From Proteobacteria bacterium UBA4457 (GTDB lineage Bacteria > Pseudomonadota > Gammaproteobacteria > Ga0077536): a stretch of 26,986 nt of DNA. A program made the translations under genes and the position numbers. The first letter of the stretch is position 1. Every line of letters begins with the position of its first letter. The notes beneath the pieces are model-generated. The model had not been told where the DNA came from, searched no databases, and saw only the letters and a program-made list of their open reading frames with translations. Where the stretch lies: assembly GCA_002390205.1 (NCBI GenBank), contig DGOV01000032.1, positions 22,869-49,854 of the forward strand, read 5' to 3'. Positions 1-7,470 of this stretch are shown here, one piece after another.

Positions 1-356
1 GGCTCTAAAACATCCCCTGTGCCAGAAATAATATAGCTATTTTCTTTGTCTCCTATTGCCATTAAAGCTTCAAGTCTTCTAAGGTATTTATCTGTTCGCC
101 AATCTTTTGCTAATTCTACTGCTGCTCTCAGAAGATTACCTCTGTGTGCTTCCAGCTTACCTTCAAAACGTTCAAATAGCGTAAAGGCATCAGCCGTGCC
201 GCCAGCGAAACCAGCCAAGACTTTACCTTCGTATAGTCGTCGTACTTTCCGCGCATTACCCTTTAAAATAGTTTCGCCCATGGATACCTGCCCATCGCCA
301 CCTATGACAACAGTTTTACCCTTTCGCACACTTATAATAGTGGTTCCGTGAAACAC
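1..356 (-). CDS. hslV: ATP-dependent protease proteolytic subunit HslV (partial, 3' end outside window)
   Basis: HslV is the threonine peptidase of the cytoplasmic HslVU (ClpQY) protease, which degrades misfolded and regulatory proteins with the HslU unfoldase. The first 118 codons are visible. The protein begins MFHGTTI, which places the catalytic Thr5 right after Gly4. The family segments VIGGDGQVSMG, GNARKVRRLY, VLAGFAGGTADAFTLFERFE and AAVELAKDWRTD follow in order. The start is GTG at 356, preceded by a GAGGAA ribosome site about 9 bases upstream. It follows xerC by about 70 bases on the same strand, and hslU is expected just beyond base 1. The family assignment is very secure. Confidence 0.96.
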   Translation of the reverse strand, partial: MFHGTTIISVRKGKTVVIGGDGQVSMGETILKGNARKVRRLYEGKVLAGFAGGTADAFTLFERFEGKLEAHRGNLLRAAVELAKDWRTDKYLRRLEALMAIGDKENSYIISGTGDVLE

Positions 357-427
357 GATTCGTATTCCTCTTTTATATTAGAGCAAAGGATTGTACACCA
401 ATAGATGGATCGTCACGCCTTAATATA

Positions 428-1339
428 CTACTTGTTATCTCGCCGTGCCCGCGGATGGGCTTGGTCATAAACTTTAGCCAAATGCTGGAAATCAAGATGT
501 GTGTAAATCTGTGTAGTAGAAATATTTACATGCCCTAGAAGCTCCTGCACCGCCCTTAAGTCACCGGAGGATTCAAGCATGTGGCTGGCAAAACTATGTC
601 TTAACATGTGAGGGTGAAGGCTCTCATCGAAGCCATATTTTCTGGCCCACAACCTCAATCTCAGCTGTACGCTACGATTGCTCATCTTACATCCATTCCG
701 CGTCAAGAAAAAAGCCTCTACTACTTCACGTCCTAGGAATTGAGGGCGAACATTCAGCCATTTTTCTAGTGCTCTCTGAGCACAGACTCCCACTGGCAGC
801 ACGCGTTCTTTATTCCCTTTACCGAGCACGCGAACTTCCCTACTTCTAAGATCAACTCCACCCAGTGTTAATGATGTTAACTCTGACACTCTTAATCCAC
901 TAGAGTAAAGTAACTCCCACATAGCAAGATCTCTTATATCCAAAAGAGTCACGGGTTTTTGCTCTAGAAGACTTATGGCTTGGTCAACATCTAGCGTACG
1001 AGGCAAGCGTCTAGAAGTTTTAGGGACATTAATTCTTAAGGCTGGATTATGAAGCATCTCTCCTCGATGGACTAAAAAATCAAACCATGCTCTCAAGGCC
1101 GACAAACTTCTCATTATCGAACGCGCACTGGCGTGATCTCGACGGCAAAAGGCGACATATCCCTGAATACAAGTCACATCAATTGGCTGCAAGGACGAAA
1201 TTTTCCGCTCTCTAAGGTAGGTAGTGAATTTTTTGATATCTCGACGGTACGCAAGAACTGTATTAGCAGATTTATTCAAAAGGGAGTCAAAGAAAAGCTC
1301 CCCGGCATCATCTAGCGTATCAACTTTAATTCGCCCCAA
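428..1339 (-). CDS. xerC: Tyrosine recombinase XerC
   Basis: XerC is one of the two site-specific recombinases that resolve chromosome dimers at dif with XerD and FtsK. The 303-residue protein has an N-terminal SAM-like core-binding domain (about 10-95) and a C-terminal catalytic domain (about 110-290). All catalytic residues are visible: Arg150 (SSGLRVSEL), Lys174 (GKGNKER), His244 and Arg247 (HMLRH), His270 (LLGH) and nucleophile Tyr279 (QIYTH). The start is TTG at 1339. A GAGGG site overlaps the stop of the upstream DUF484 gene 9 bases before it, and no ATG lies nearby. The order dapF-DUF484-xerC is the classic gammaproteobacterial one and favours XerC over XerD. Confidence 0.95.
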   Translation of the reverse strand: MGRIKVDTLDDAGELFFDSLLNKSANTVLAYRRDIKKFTTYLRERKISSLQPIDVTCIQGYVAFCRRDHASARSIMRSLSALRAWFDFLVHRGEMLHNPALRINVPKTSRRLPRTLDVDQAISLLEQKPVTLLDIRDLAMWELLYSSGLRVSELTSLTLGGVDLRSREVRVLGKGNKERVLPVGVCAQRALEKWLNVRPQFLGREVVEAFFLTRNGCKMSNRSVQLRLRLWARKYGFDESLHPHMLRHSFASHMLESSGDLRAVQELLGHVNISTTQIYTHLDFQHLAKVYDQAHPRARRDNK

Positions 1340-1351
1340 TTTGAAAATCCC

Positions 1352-2038
1352 TCAGCTGTAACTCATATGAGTGTTAACTATTTCCCTGAATAACTCCACA
1401 AATCTGCTTAAAAAATCAGTTCTCATTCCCGAGAAATACTTTTGGGAATTGCTCGAACAGATAATGAAAGCCCCATTCCATTCCTTTTCGCTCATTGGCA
1501 GCATTACTGCTGAGTCATTCGGTTCATAGTCAGGGAACGTACTTAAAAATCGTGCGTCACCTACTGACCCACATTTTATCTCCCCTTTCAAAATAAATTC
1601 TTCCAAAGACAAATACAGGGGACTTTCTCTAGCAAAGAAGCCCTCTAGATTTTTTTCTCCAGAAAACAGAGCTACTTGGACCTTACTAGCATCAAACTCT
1701 TGCTCGAAATACTGCTCCACTACCTCAATTTTTTTTTCTACTTCTTTCTCTCTTAATAACATTAGTGTGATGGCGTGAACTTTCTCCCCAACAAGTTCAT
1801 TATCTCTCGCATTAGTGAAAACTTCATCTAACTGGTCATGCAAGGAGCTATTTTGTTTTCTCAAATTCAAGAGCTGGCGCTCTACCAAGGAAACAGCTTC
1901 ACCTCGAACATGCGGTATCATCAAAGAAGATAACACAGACTCATTCTTATTAAAAAAAGTCGGGTTATCTATCAGATATTTAGATACAGTTTCATCTGTT
2001 ACTAGCGTCTGGTTCTTTTTGGTGTCTTTCATTTCCAT
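1352..2038 (-). CDS. DUF484 family protein
   Basis: This 228-residue protein belongs to the DUF484 family, found between dapF and xerC in many gammaproteobacteria. The opening fits the family: a helical segment with SKYLIDNPTFF and VSLVERQLLNLRKQN, then a charged, probably coiled-coil stretch (residues about 55-105) and a GAF-like C-terminal half. No catalytic motif is evident and the biochemical role is unknown. Conserved linkage to xerC only hints at a link to recombination or cell division. It starts 3 bases after the dapF stop and ends 12 bases before the xerC start, so co-transcription is very likely. Confidence 0.9.
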   Translation of the reverse strand: MEMKDTKKNQTLVTDETVSKYLIDNPTFFNKNESVLSSLMIPHVRGEAVSLVERQLLNLRKQNSSLHDQLDEVFTNARDNELVGEKVHAITLMLLREKEVEKKIEVVEQYFEQEFDASKVQVALFSGEKNLEGFFARESPLYLSLEEFILKGEIKCGSVGDARFLSTFPDYEPNDSAVMLPMSEKEWNGAFIICSSNSQKYFSGMRTDFLSRFVELFREIVNTHMSYS

Positions 2039-2041
2039 TTT

Positions 2042-2872
2042 TTATAACTCTATAAAACCGTCAAACACTCTCACTGCAGGGCCAGTCATGAAAATACTAT
2101 CTATTGGATTATCTGACCAATCAATAGAGACAATGCCACCGGGCAGGCTAACTTCTACCCTCGGACTCAATAATCCCAGACGTCTTCCAATAGCTACCGC
2201 AGCACAAGCCCCTGTTCCACAAGCAGGCGTCTCGCCTACTCCTCGCTCAAACACGCGAAGTCGCACATGATTCGTATCGCATATCTCCATAAAGCCCACA
2301 TTGACCCCCTCCGGAAACAGACCAGCCCCCTGTAAAGCAGACCCAACTTGCTGAACTAATGCATCGGATACTGAATCCACTAGAATCACCGCATGTGGGT
2401 TTCCAATCGATACAGCGCTAAATTCGGTCGAAACGTCACTAACTTCAGCTTTATAAAAATCACTATAACTCGACGCTATATAGGGGATTTCCCTGGGCTC
2501 AAAAACAGGCGTCCCCATTTCGACTCTTACGTTGCCTCCATCTAGAGATCGACCACTTAAAAATTTTCCGGCAACCTCTAAAACAACTGTTTCTCTTAAG
2601 GGATTTTGCATCTCAAGGTATCTAACAACACACCGGAAACCATTCCCACACTGCTCGGCTTCAGAACCATCTGCATTTATAATACGATATCTCGCAGTCG
2701 CCCTCTTGTCATCAGAGCGACTGAGTAAGAGTATTTGATCGCACCCTACACCTAATCTCCTATCGGCCAAAAGCAAGAAGGTGTCTTGAGTTAGATCATA
2801 GATTTTCTCTCTTTCATCAATAATTGCAAAGTCGTTTCCCAGACCATGCATTTTAGTGAAGGGAATTCGCAT
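2042..2872 (-). CDS. dapF: Diaminopimelate epimerase
   Basis: DapF interconverts LL- and meso-diaminopimelate in the cytoplasm, supplying lysine synthesis and the peptidoglycan crosslinking residue. The 276-residue protein shows both active-site cysteines: Cys75 in EAEQCGNGFRC and Cys218 in ETPACGTGAC. The N-terminal FTKMHGLGNDF signature is also present. An in-frame extension reaches further upstream (to 2986), but it overlaps the preceding channel gene by about 100 bases. The ATG at 2872 starts directly with the family's N-terminus and has a purine-rich site (AGTAGG) upstream, so I chose it. It lies 7 bases after the channel gene. No lysA gene is adjacent, unlike in Pseudomonas. Confidence 0.95.
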   Translation of the reverse strand: MRIPFTKMHGLGNDFAIIDEREKIYDLTQDTFLLLADRRLGVGCDQILLLSRSDDKRATARYRIINADGSEAEQCGNGFRCVVRYLEMQNPLRETVVLEVAGKFLSGRSLDGGNVRVEMGTPVFEPREIPYIASSYSDFYKAEVSDVSTEFSAVSIGNPHAVILVDSVSDALVQQVGSALQGAGLFPEGVNVGFMEICDTNHVRLRVFERGVGETPACGTGACAAVAIGRRLGLLSPRVEVSLPGGIVSIDWSDNPIDSIFMTGPAVRVFDGFIEL

Positions 2873-2879
2873 AATAGAA

Positions 2880-3980
2880 CTACCTACTTGGCTCCGGTCG
2901 CAACTCGGACTCCGAGTCGGAATTAAAGAGATGAATAGTTGATGTTGGAAACGCGCATTCAGCGCCCTCTGATGCCACGATCTCAAGCACCTTCAACATT
3001 ACATCCTGTTTGATTTCATGGAACCGTACCCATTCTGTAGTTTTCGTGTACGTATAAATAAAAAAGTCCAAAGACGAGCTCGACATTTTATTAAAATTCA
3101 CAATCATCGTATGTGAGGAGTCTATTTCATTATGCCCCCTTAACATCTCTTTGACCCTGACAACTATGTTCTCCATTTTCAGTGAATCATCGTAACGAAT
3201 GCCTACGGTTTCATAAATTCTTCTATTCGTCATTCTGGATGGATTCTCAATGACGATCTGATTAAATAGAGAGTTAGGAATAAATAACGGTCGCTTATCA
3301 AATGACCGAATAGTTGTTAGTCGCCAACCGATCGCCTCTACAGTCCCTTCTATTTCCCTGTCAGGAGAGCGCACCCAATCACCAACACTAAAAGGCCGAT
3401 CGAGATAGATCATCAAACCGCCAAAAAAGTTAGCGAGCAGATCCTTAGCGGCAAAACCGACAGCAACTCCACCGACTCCTCCAAAAGCAAGAACACCAGA
3501 TACGCTATAACCTAGCGTCTGCATAGTTACGAGTGAAGCAGTAATAATGACTGAGAGCCTCAGAAGTTTAGACACAGCATATGTCGTGGTTTTATCGAAT
3601 CTTTTCTCAGAGATAGAGCGTCGACCTATATAAGATTTTTCAGCGGAAGCTATAAACCTCACGACAAACCAAGCGAAAGCAAAGATGACACCGACATCTC
3701 TTAAACTATCTACCGCGGTAAAAATAGCTGCCGCTCTTTCTTCCTGAGATATAGCTATTGCGTATGAGATTCCTGTCAGCCAAATCAGCAGTCTCAATGG
3801 CTTCCGAAGAGCAATAATTAAAGCGTCATCCCAATAATTCTCTGTTTTCTCCAGCTCAGCATGCAGTCGATTGCATAATCTGAGCTGAAAGAGGTCTAAA
3901 GACAACGCTGCTAGAATTACAATAAAAATCTGGACAATCCACGATTCCGCCGTAAGAAAGTCAAAAACCTGCTCAATCAT
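2880..3980 (-). CDS. MscS-family small-conductance mechanosensitive channel
   Basis: This 366-residue inner-membrane protein is a homologue of MscS, a tension-gated pore that releases solutes on hypo-osmotic shock. Hydrophobic helices lie near residues 12-32, 60-80, 95-115 and 140-160. The pore-lining helix has the glycine/alanine pattern typical of MscS (VLAFGGVGGVAVGFAAKDLL). It is followed by the hallmark start of the beta domain, FFGGLMIYLDRPFSVGDWV, and a C-terminal mixed domain. It is longer than E. coli MscS (286 residues) and closer in size to the YnaI/YbdG-like members, but I cannot assign a named paralogue. The ATG at 3980 has a strong GAAGGGAAG site. It sits between nagZ and dapF. 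Confidence 0.9.
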   Translation of the reverse strand: MIEQVFDFLTAESWIVQIFIVILAALSLDLFQLRLCNRLHAELEKTENYWDDALIIALRKPLRLLIWLTGISYAIAISQEERAAAIFTAVDSLRDVGVIFAFAWFVVRFIASAEKSYIGRRSISEKRFDKTTTYAVSKLLRLSVIITASLVTMQTLGYSVSGVLAFGGVGGVAVGFAAKDLLANFFGGLMIYLDRPFSVGDWVRSPDREIEGTVEAIGWRLTTIRSFDKRPLFIPNSLFNQIVIENPSRMTNRRIYETVGIRYDDSLKMENIVVRVKEMLRGHNEIDSSHTMIVNFNKMSSSSLDFFIYTYTKTTEWVRFHEIKQDVMLKVLEIVASEGAECAFPTSTIHLFNSDSESELRPEPSR

Positions 3981-4083
3981 TATGCTTCCCTTCAGTTTTT
4001 CCTTAGTTGCTAATTAAGTACTCAATCGAGTTTCAAAAATATTTGGCTATCTTAAGGTACAGACAAGATATACTCAATTCACA

Positions 4084-5124
4084 TCACGAATGAGCGTAAT
4101 GGGCTAATTTGAGCGCGCCAATTCGGGCTCGTATAGCATGCCATTTTTCACTCGATTGCAGAACTTTTAATTCCTTATCGACGGAAACCCCTCTGAGTAG
4201 CTCCAAATTTTTCAGCTCAAAATCATCAAATACACTTGTATTCACACTCAATAAATCTTCTACTGCTGAGCGATTATTACATACTAATAGCGAATCACAG
4301 CCAGCAGAAAATGAAGCGTGGGCTCTGTCAATATATGAGTCATAGGTCGCTGCACCTGTCATACTCAAATCATCACTCATTACTAGCCCAGAGAATCCAT
4401 AATCTGATTTCAGAATACTAGATATCCAGACTTTCGAATATCCTGCCGGTAGTTTATCTATTTTAGGATAAGAAACATGAGCCATCATTACTGCGGCTAA
4501 TCCTGCTTTAGCGACATCGACGAAAGGAATCAAATCATTACGCTCTATTTCTTTTAGCTCTCTGAAATCTACTGGTAATTCTTTATGTGAGTCAGCAACG
4601 ACGGAACCATGTCCAGGAAAATGTTTCGCTACAGACCGCATGCCAGATCGATGCATCGCATCAATATATACAAGGGCAAGCTCAGAAACGATAGCACTGT
4701 CGGCATGGAAAGCCCTGGTCCCGATCACCTCGCTTTGAGCACCATTGATATCTAGCACTGGAGCCAAGCTTAAATCCACTCCTGCTGCAAGTAATTCACT
4801 GGACATCATCCACGCACAATCTCTGGTGAGGCTTATAGCTTCGTATGAATCAAGATCGTATATCTTGCCAAGTATGCCCAACGCGGGAAGCAAGGTAAAT
4901 CCATTTTTAAATCGTTGAACACGACCCCCTTCCTGATCAACCATTACTAACAGGCTCGGGCTACGCAAGTGTTTTATCTGTTTACATAAGCTATCTAACT
5001 GCCCCACTTCTAAATAGTTCCGAGCAAATAATATAACCCCTCCTACTAGCGGGTGCAGCAATAGCTCTCTATCTTCGAGGCTGAGAGAGGTGCCTTGTAT
5101 ATCTATAACCAAAGGTCCAAGCAT
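4084..5124 (-). CDS. nagZ: Beta-N-acetylhexosaminidase NagZ
   Basis: NagZ is a glycoside hydrolase family 3 enzyme. In the cytoplasm it removes GlcNAc from GlcNAc-1,6-anhydroMurNAc and its peptides during peptidoglycan recycling. In many bacteria its product also signals beta-lactamase induction. The 346-residue protein carries the KHFPGHG motif (167-173), the flexible-loop Asp178/His180 pair (VADSH) and the nucleophile Asp251 in MSDDLSMTGA. It has no signal peptide, consistent with a cytoplasmic site. Length and motifs match single-domain proteobacterial NagZ. It lies 54 bases after the DppC-type permease gene on the same strand, which puts it in the apparent wall-recycling unit. Confidence 0.95.
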   Translation of the reverse strand: MLGPLVIDIQGTSLSLEDRELLLHPLVGGVILFARNYLEVGQLDSLCKQIKHLRSPSLLVMVDQEGGRVQRFKNGFTLLPALGILGKIYDLDSYEAISLTRDCAWMMSSELLAAGVDLSLAPVLDINGAQSEVIGTRAFHADSAIVSELALVYIDAMHRSGMRSVAKHFPGHGSVVADSHKELPVDFRELKEIERNDLIPFVDVAKAGLAAVMMAHVSYPKIDKLPAGYSKVWISSILKSDYGFSGLVMSDDLSMTGAATYDSYIDRAHASFSAGCDSLLVCNNRSAVEDLLSVNTSVFDDFELKNLELLRGVSVDKELKVLQSSEKWHAIRARIGALKLAHYAHS

Positions 5125-5178
5125 ATGTAACTCAATCTATTTTTAGACGCATCATTCTCTGACTATTCAATAGTTGCA

Positions 5179-5988
5179 TTAATTTATGTTGCGAGAATAG
5201 CCCTCGGCTAATTTCTCCTGAAGCCTATCTCCTGCAACATTGATGAGAAACACAAGGCTCATCAAGGCCATCCCTGTCAAAATAACATAATGTGGCGCTG
5301 TCATTAGATAAAAAGAGCCGTCTCGAACCATTGAACCAAGGGAGGCTGTGGGCGAAGAGACTCCAATACCTAAAAAAGACAGACCAGCTTCCGAAAGAAT
5401 AACACTGGCGGCCGAGTATGTGAGTTCGACTAGCATTGGACTCACAATCAGCGGCAAGATATGTAATATAATAATTTTTGGCGTGGTCGTACCCAAAAGT
5501 CGGGCAACTAAAACGTGATCTAATTGCTTAACTCTTAAAGTTTGTGCCCGAGCTAATCGGGCAAACCCTACCCAACCGACCGCAGACAATGCTAGGACAA
5601 CATTATGCAAACCTCCACCCAAGATTCCAGCCAAACTGATTGCTAGCAGTATGCCAGGGAAAGAAAGAAAAATATCAATAACGCGCATCATAATCGAATC
5701 GAATTTTCCGCCAACCAAGCCTGAGAGAATACCTATTAGCGTTCCAAAAACACTTGTAACAGTGAGTACGATTATGACGACAAAAAGTGATAGTCGAGCA
5801 CCCGAGACTATTCTGGGCCCAATACTTCGTCCTAAATCATCAGATCCGAAAAGACTCTCACTATTTGGAGGCATAAGAATTTTTTCTAAATCAATAGTGT
5901 TTAAAGCTGATTGATCCCATGATGAAAAGATCAAAACAACTGACCAAAGAACCATAGAAAAAACCAGGAAAAAAGTTGATTTCTTCAC
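5179..5988 (-). CDS. Peptide ABC transporter permease, DppC/OppC type
   Basis: This is one of two inner-membrane permeases of an oligopeptide-type ABC importer. The 269-residue protein has an N-terminal membrane anchor (about 5-23), the family motif FGSDDLGRS before the transport domain, and further helices. The cytoplasmic EAA loop, which contacts the ATPase, falls around ARLLGTTTPKIIILHILP. The typical LSEAGLSFLGIGVSSPTASLGSMV segment follows. It is slightly shorter than E. coli DppC (300). The start is GTG, overlapping the stop of the upstream permease by 4 bases (GTGA), so translation is probably coupled. Substrate cannot be read from sequence; the neighbours (a YkuD-domain protein and NagZ) suggest wall-derived peptides. 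Confidence 0.92.
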   Translation of the reverse strand: MKKSTFFLVFSMVLWSVVLIFSSWDQSALNTIDLEKILMPPNSESLFGSDDLGRSIGPRIVSGARLSLFVVIIVLTVTSVFGTLIGILSGLVGGKFDSIMMRVIDIFLSFPGILLAISLAGILGGGLHNVVLALSAVGWVGFARLARAQTLRVKQLDHVLVARLLGTTTPKIIILHILPLIVSPMLVELTYSAASVILSEAGLSFLGIGVSSPTASLGSMVRDGSFYLMTAPHYVILTGMALMSLVFLINVAGDRLQEKLAEGYSRNIN

Positions 5989-6989
5989 GAGCCTAGATCC
6001 ACGCGTGGGTCTAGTACTTTATATAAAATGTCGGTCAGCATATTAATAACAATGTAGCTGACTGCTATTACTAAAACAGAAGCCTGCACCATCGGGTAGT
6101 CTCTTCTAGAAATAGACTCGATGACTAAAGATCCTAATCCTGGCCAACTGAAAACCGCTTCTGTAATAACGGCGCCACCCAATAACAGGCCAAGCTGTAG
6201 ACCTAACGTTGTGACAACGGGAAGTAGAGCGTTACGAAAAACGTGTGCCAGCATAATTCTCGATTGAGTCAATCCCTTAGCTCTAATGGCAAGAATATAG
6301 GGCTCTCTGAGAACCTCAATCACGGAGGCACGAGTCATGCGCATAGTCAGGGCGGCCAAAGACAGTCCTAAAGCTGAAGCAGGCAAAACTATAGATAAAA
6401 CTCCCTCTGAGGCCCCAATCGGAAGCCATTGAAGCTTAACTGCAAATACTATAATTAAGAATGGTCCAAATACGAAATTTGGAATAGACATGCTAATGAG
6501 CGCGGCAAAAACAGCTAATCGGTCCCACACTTTTTCTTGATATAAAGCGGCCACAATACCCAGAGAAATTCCCACGCTAGTCGCAATGATAAAAGCGGCG
6601 CCGGCAAGATAAAATGTCATGACTGTACTTTTAGCGATGATAGGTGCAACTGGTGCATGATAATAAAAAGAGAACCCTAGATCTCCAACTACCAGATCTG
6701 TAATAAATTGAACCCACTGGGAAGTTAAAGGAAGGTCTAAGCCCAGTTGCGTCCTTAATTGCTCGATATCTTGCAACGCCGCCTGCTCCCCCAGAATAGC
6801 TACGATAGGATCCCCTGGAATTAAGTGAATAAAGAAAAAGACTATTGTTACGACACAGATGGTTACAATAAAAGCTGTGATAACACGGGTAAAAATTAGC
6901 TCTAATTTCCCCACGCGAAGCTCTTTCTTTTTGATAACGTTAACTGAATAATGCCTAACTTGCTTGTCAGACAGTGAATCATTCTTCAA
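5985..6989 (-). CDS. Peptide ABC transporter permease, DppB/OppB type
   Basis: This is the partner permease of the downstream DppC-type protein. Features typical of DppB are an N-terminal helix (about 35-55) ending in HLIPGDP, the segment LGLDLPLTSQWVQFITDLVVGDLGFSF, an EAA-type loop near IRAKGLTQSRIMLAHVFRNALLPVV, and GLGSLVIESISRRDYPMVQASVL near the C-terminus. The longest reading frame starts at TTG (6989) and overlaps the YkuD gene by 11 bases. It gives a hydrophilic 25-residue extension not usual for the family. A GTG at 6914, preceded by an AGAAAGAG stretch, would give a more ordinary 309-residue protein. Identity is secure; the start is not. Confidence 0.9.
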   Translation of the reverse strand: MKNDSLSDKQVRHYSVNVIKKKELRVGKLELIFTRVITAFIVTICVVTIVFFFIHLIPGDPIVAILGEQAALQDIEQLRTQLGLDLPLTSQWVQFITDLVVGDLGFSFYYHAPVAPIIAKSTVMTFYLAGAAFIIATSVGISLGIVAALYQEKVWDRLAVFAALISMSIPNFVFGPFLIIVFAVKLQWLPIGASEGVLSIVLPASALGLSLAALTMRMTRASVIEVLREPYILAIRAKGLTQSRIMLAHVFRNALLPVVTTLGLQLGLLLGGAVITEAVFSWPGLGSLVIESISRRDYPMVQASVLVIAVSYIVINMLTDILYKVLDPRVDLGS

Positions 6990-7470
6990 TCATCACTTTT
7001 GTTCCTACCCCAACTATATTGAACAACTCAATGATGTTTCGGTTCCCCATCTGGATACAGCCCTTTGAGTTAGGCGTACCTAAAAACTCTTCATAAGGTG
7101 TCCCGTGAATATAGATGTACCGGGCCTTTGTATCCACCTTTCCCTCCAAGTTCTTGCCGGGCTCGAGTCCACTCAACCACATAATACGTGTGACTATCCA
7201 ATCGCGTTCTGGGAACTTTTTAAGTACTTCCTGAGAACATACCTCTCCAGTTGGTTTCCGACCGATAAAAACTGTCCCTTCGGCAGTTCCTTGACCAATC
7301 ATCTCTGCAATACAATGTAGCCCCAAAGGAGTGCATTCACTGCCTGATAGCTCTCCAGGTCCATTGCGGGCAGTCGAGACAGAATATTGGCGCTTATTAT
7401 GATTAACATCGACAACGGTGAGAGTCTGCTTGCCGACAGAGATAGAGATAAAGGTTGTATCTGGTTTCAT
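6979..7470 (-). CDS. YkuD-domain protein without signal peptide; probable cytoplasmic L,D-carboxypeptidase (ElsL-like)
   Basis: This 163-residue protein is a single YkuD (L,D-transpeptidase) domain. The active-site region shows His122 in HGTPYEEFLGTP, Ser135 and the nucleophile Cys138 in SKGCIQM. The family's usual arginine two residues after the cysteine is Gln140 here. There is no N-terminal signal peptide or membrane helix; the domain begins almost at once. Secreted L,D-transpeptidases carry export signals, whereas ElsL of Acinetobacter baumannii is a signal-less cytoplasmic YkuD protein acting as an L,D-carboxypeptidase in wall recycling. The context (peptide importer, NagZ) supports that role: removing terminal D-Ala from imported tetrapeptides. 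It overlaps the upstream binding-protein gene by 4 bases (ATGA). The domain is certain; the carboxypeptidase role is inferred. Confidence 0.85.
   Translation of the reverse strand: MKPDTTFISISVGKQTLTVVDVNHNKRQYSVSTARNGPGELSGSECTPLGLHCIAEMIGQGTAEGTVFIGRKPTGEVCSQEVLKKFPERDWIVTRIMWLSGLEPGKNLEGKVDTKARYIYIHGTPYEEFLGTPNSKGCIQMGNRNIIELFNIVGVGTKVMIEE

Noticed and set aside
2873..2986. Upstream extension of the dapF frame by 38 residues
   Set aside because: It overlaps the MscS-type gene and its residues do not match DapF; the ATG at 2872 begins exactly at the family N-terminus.
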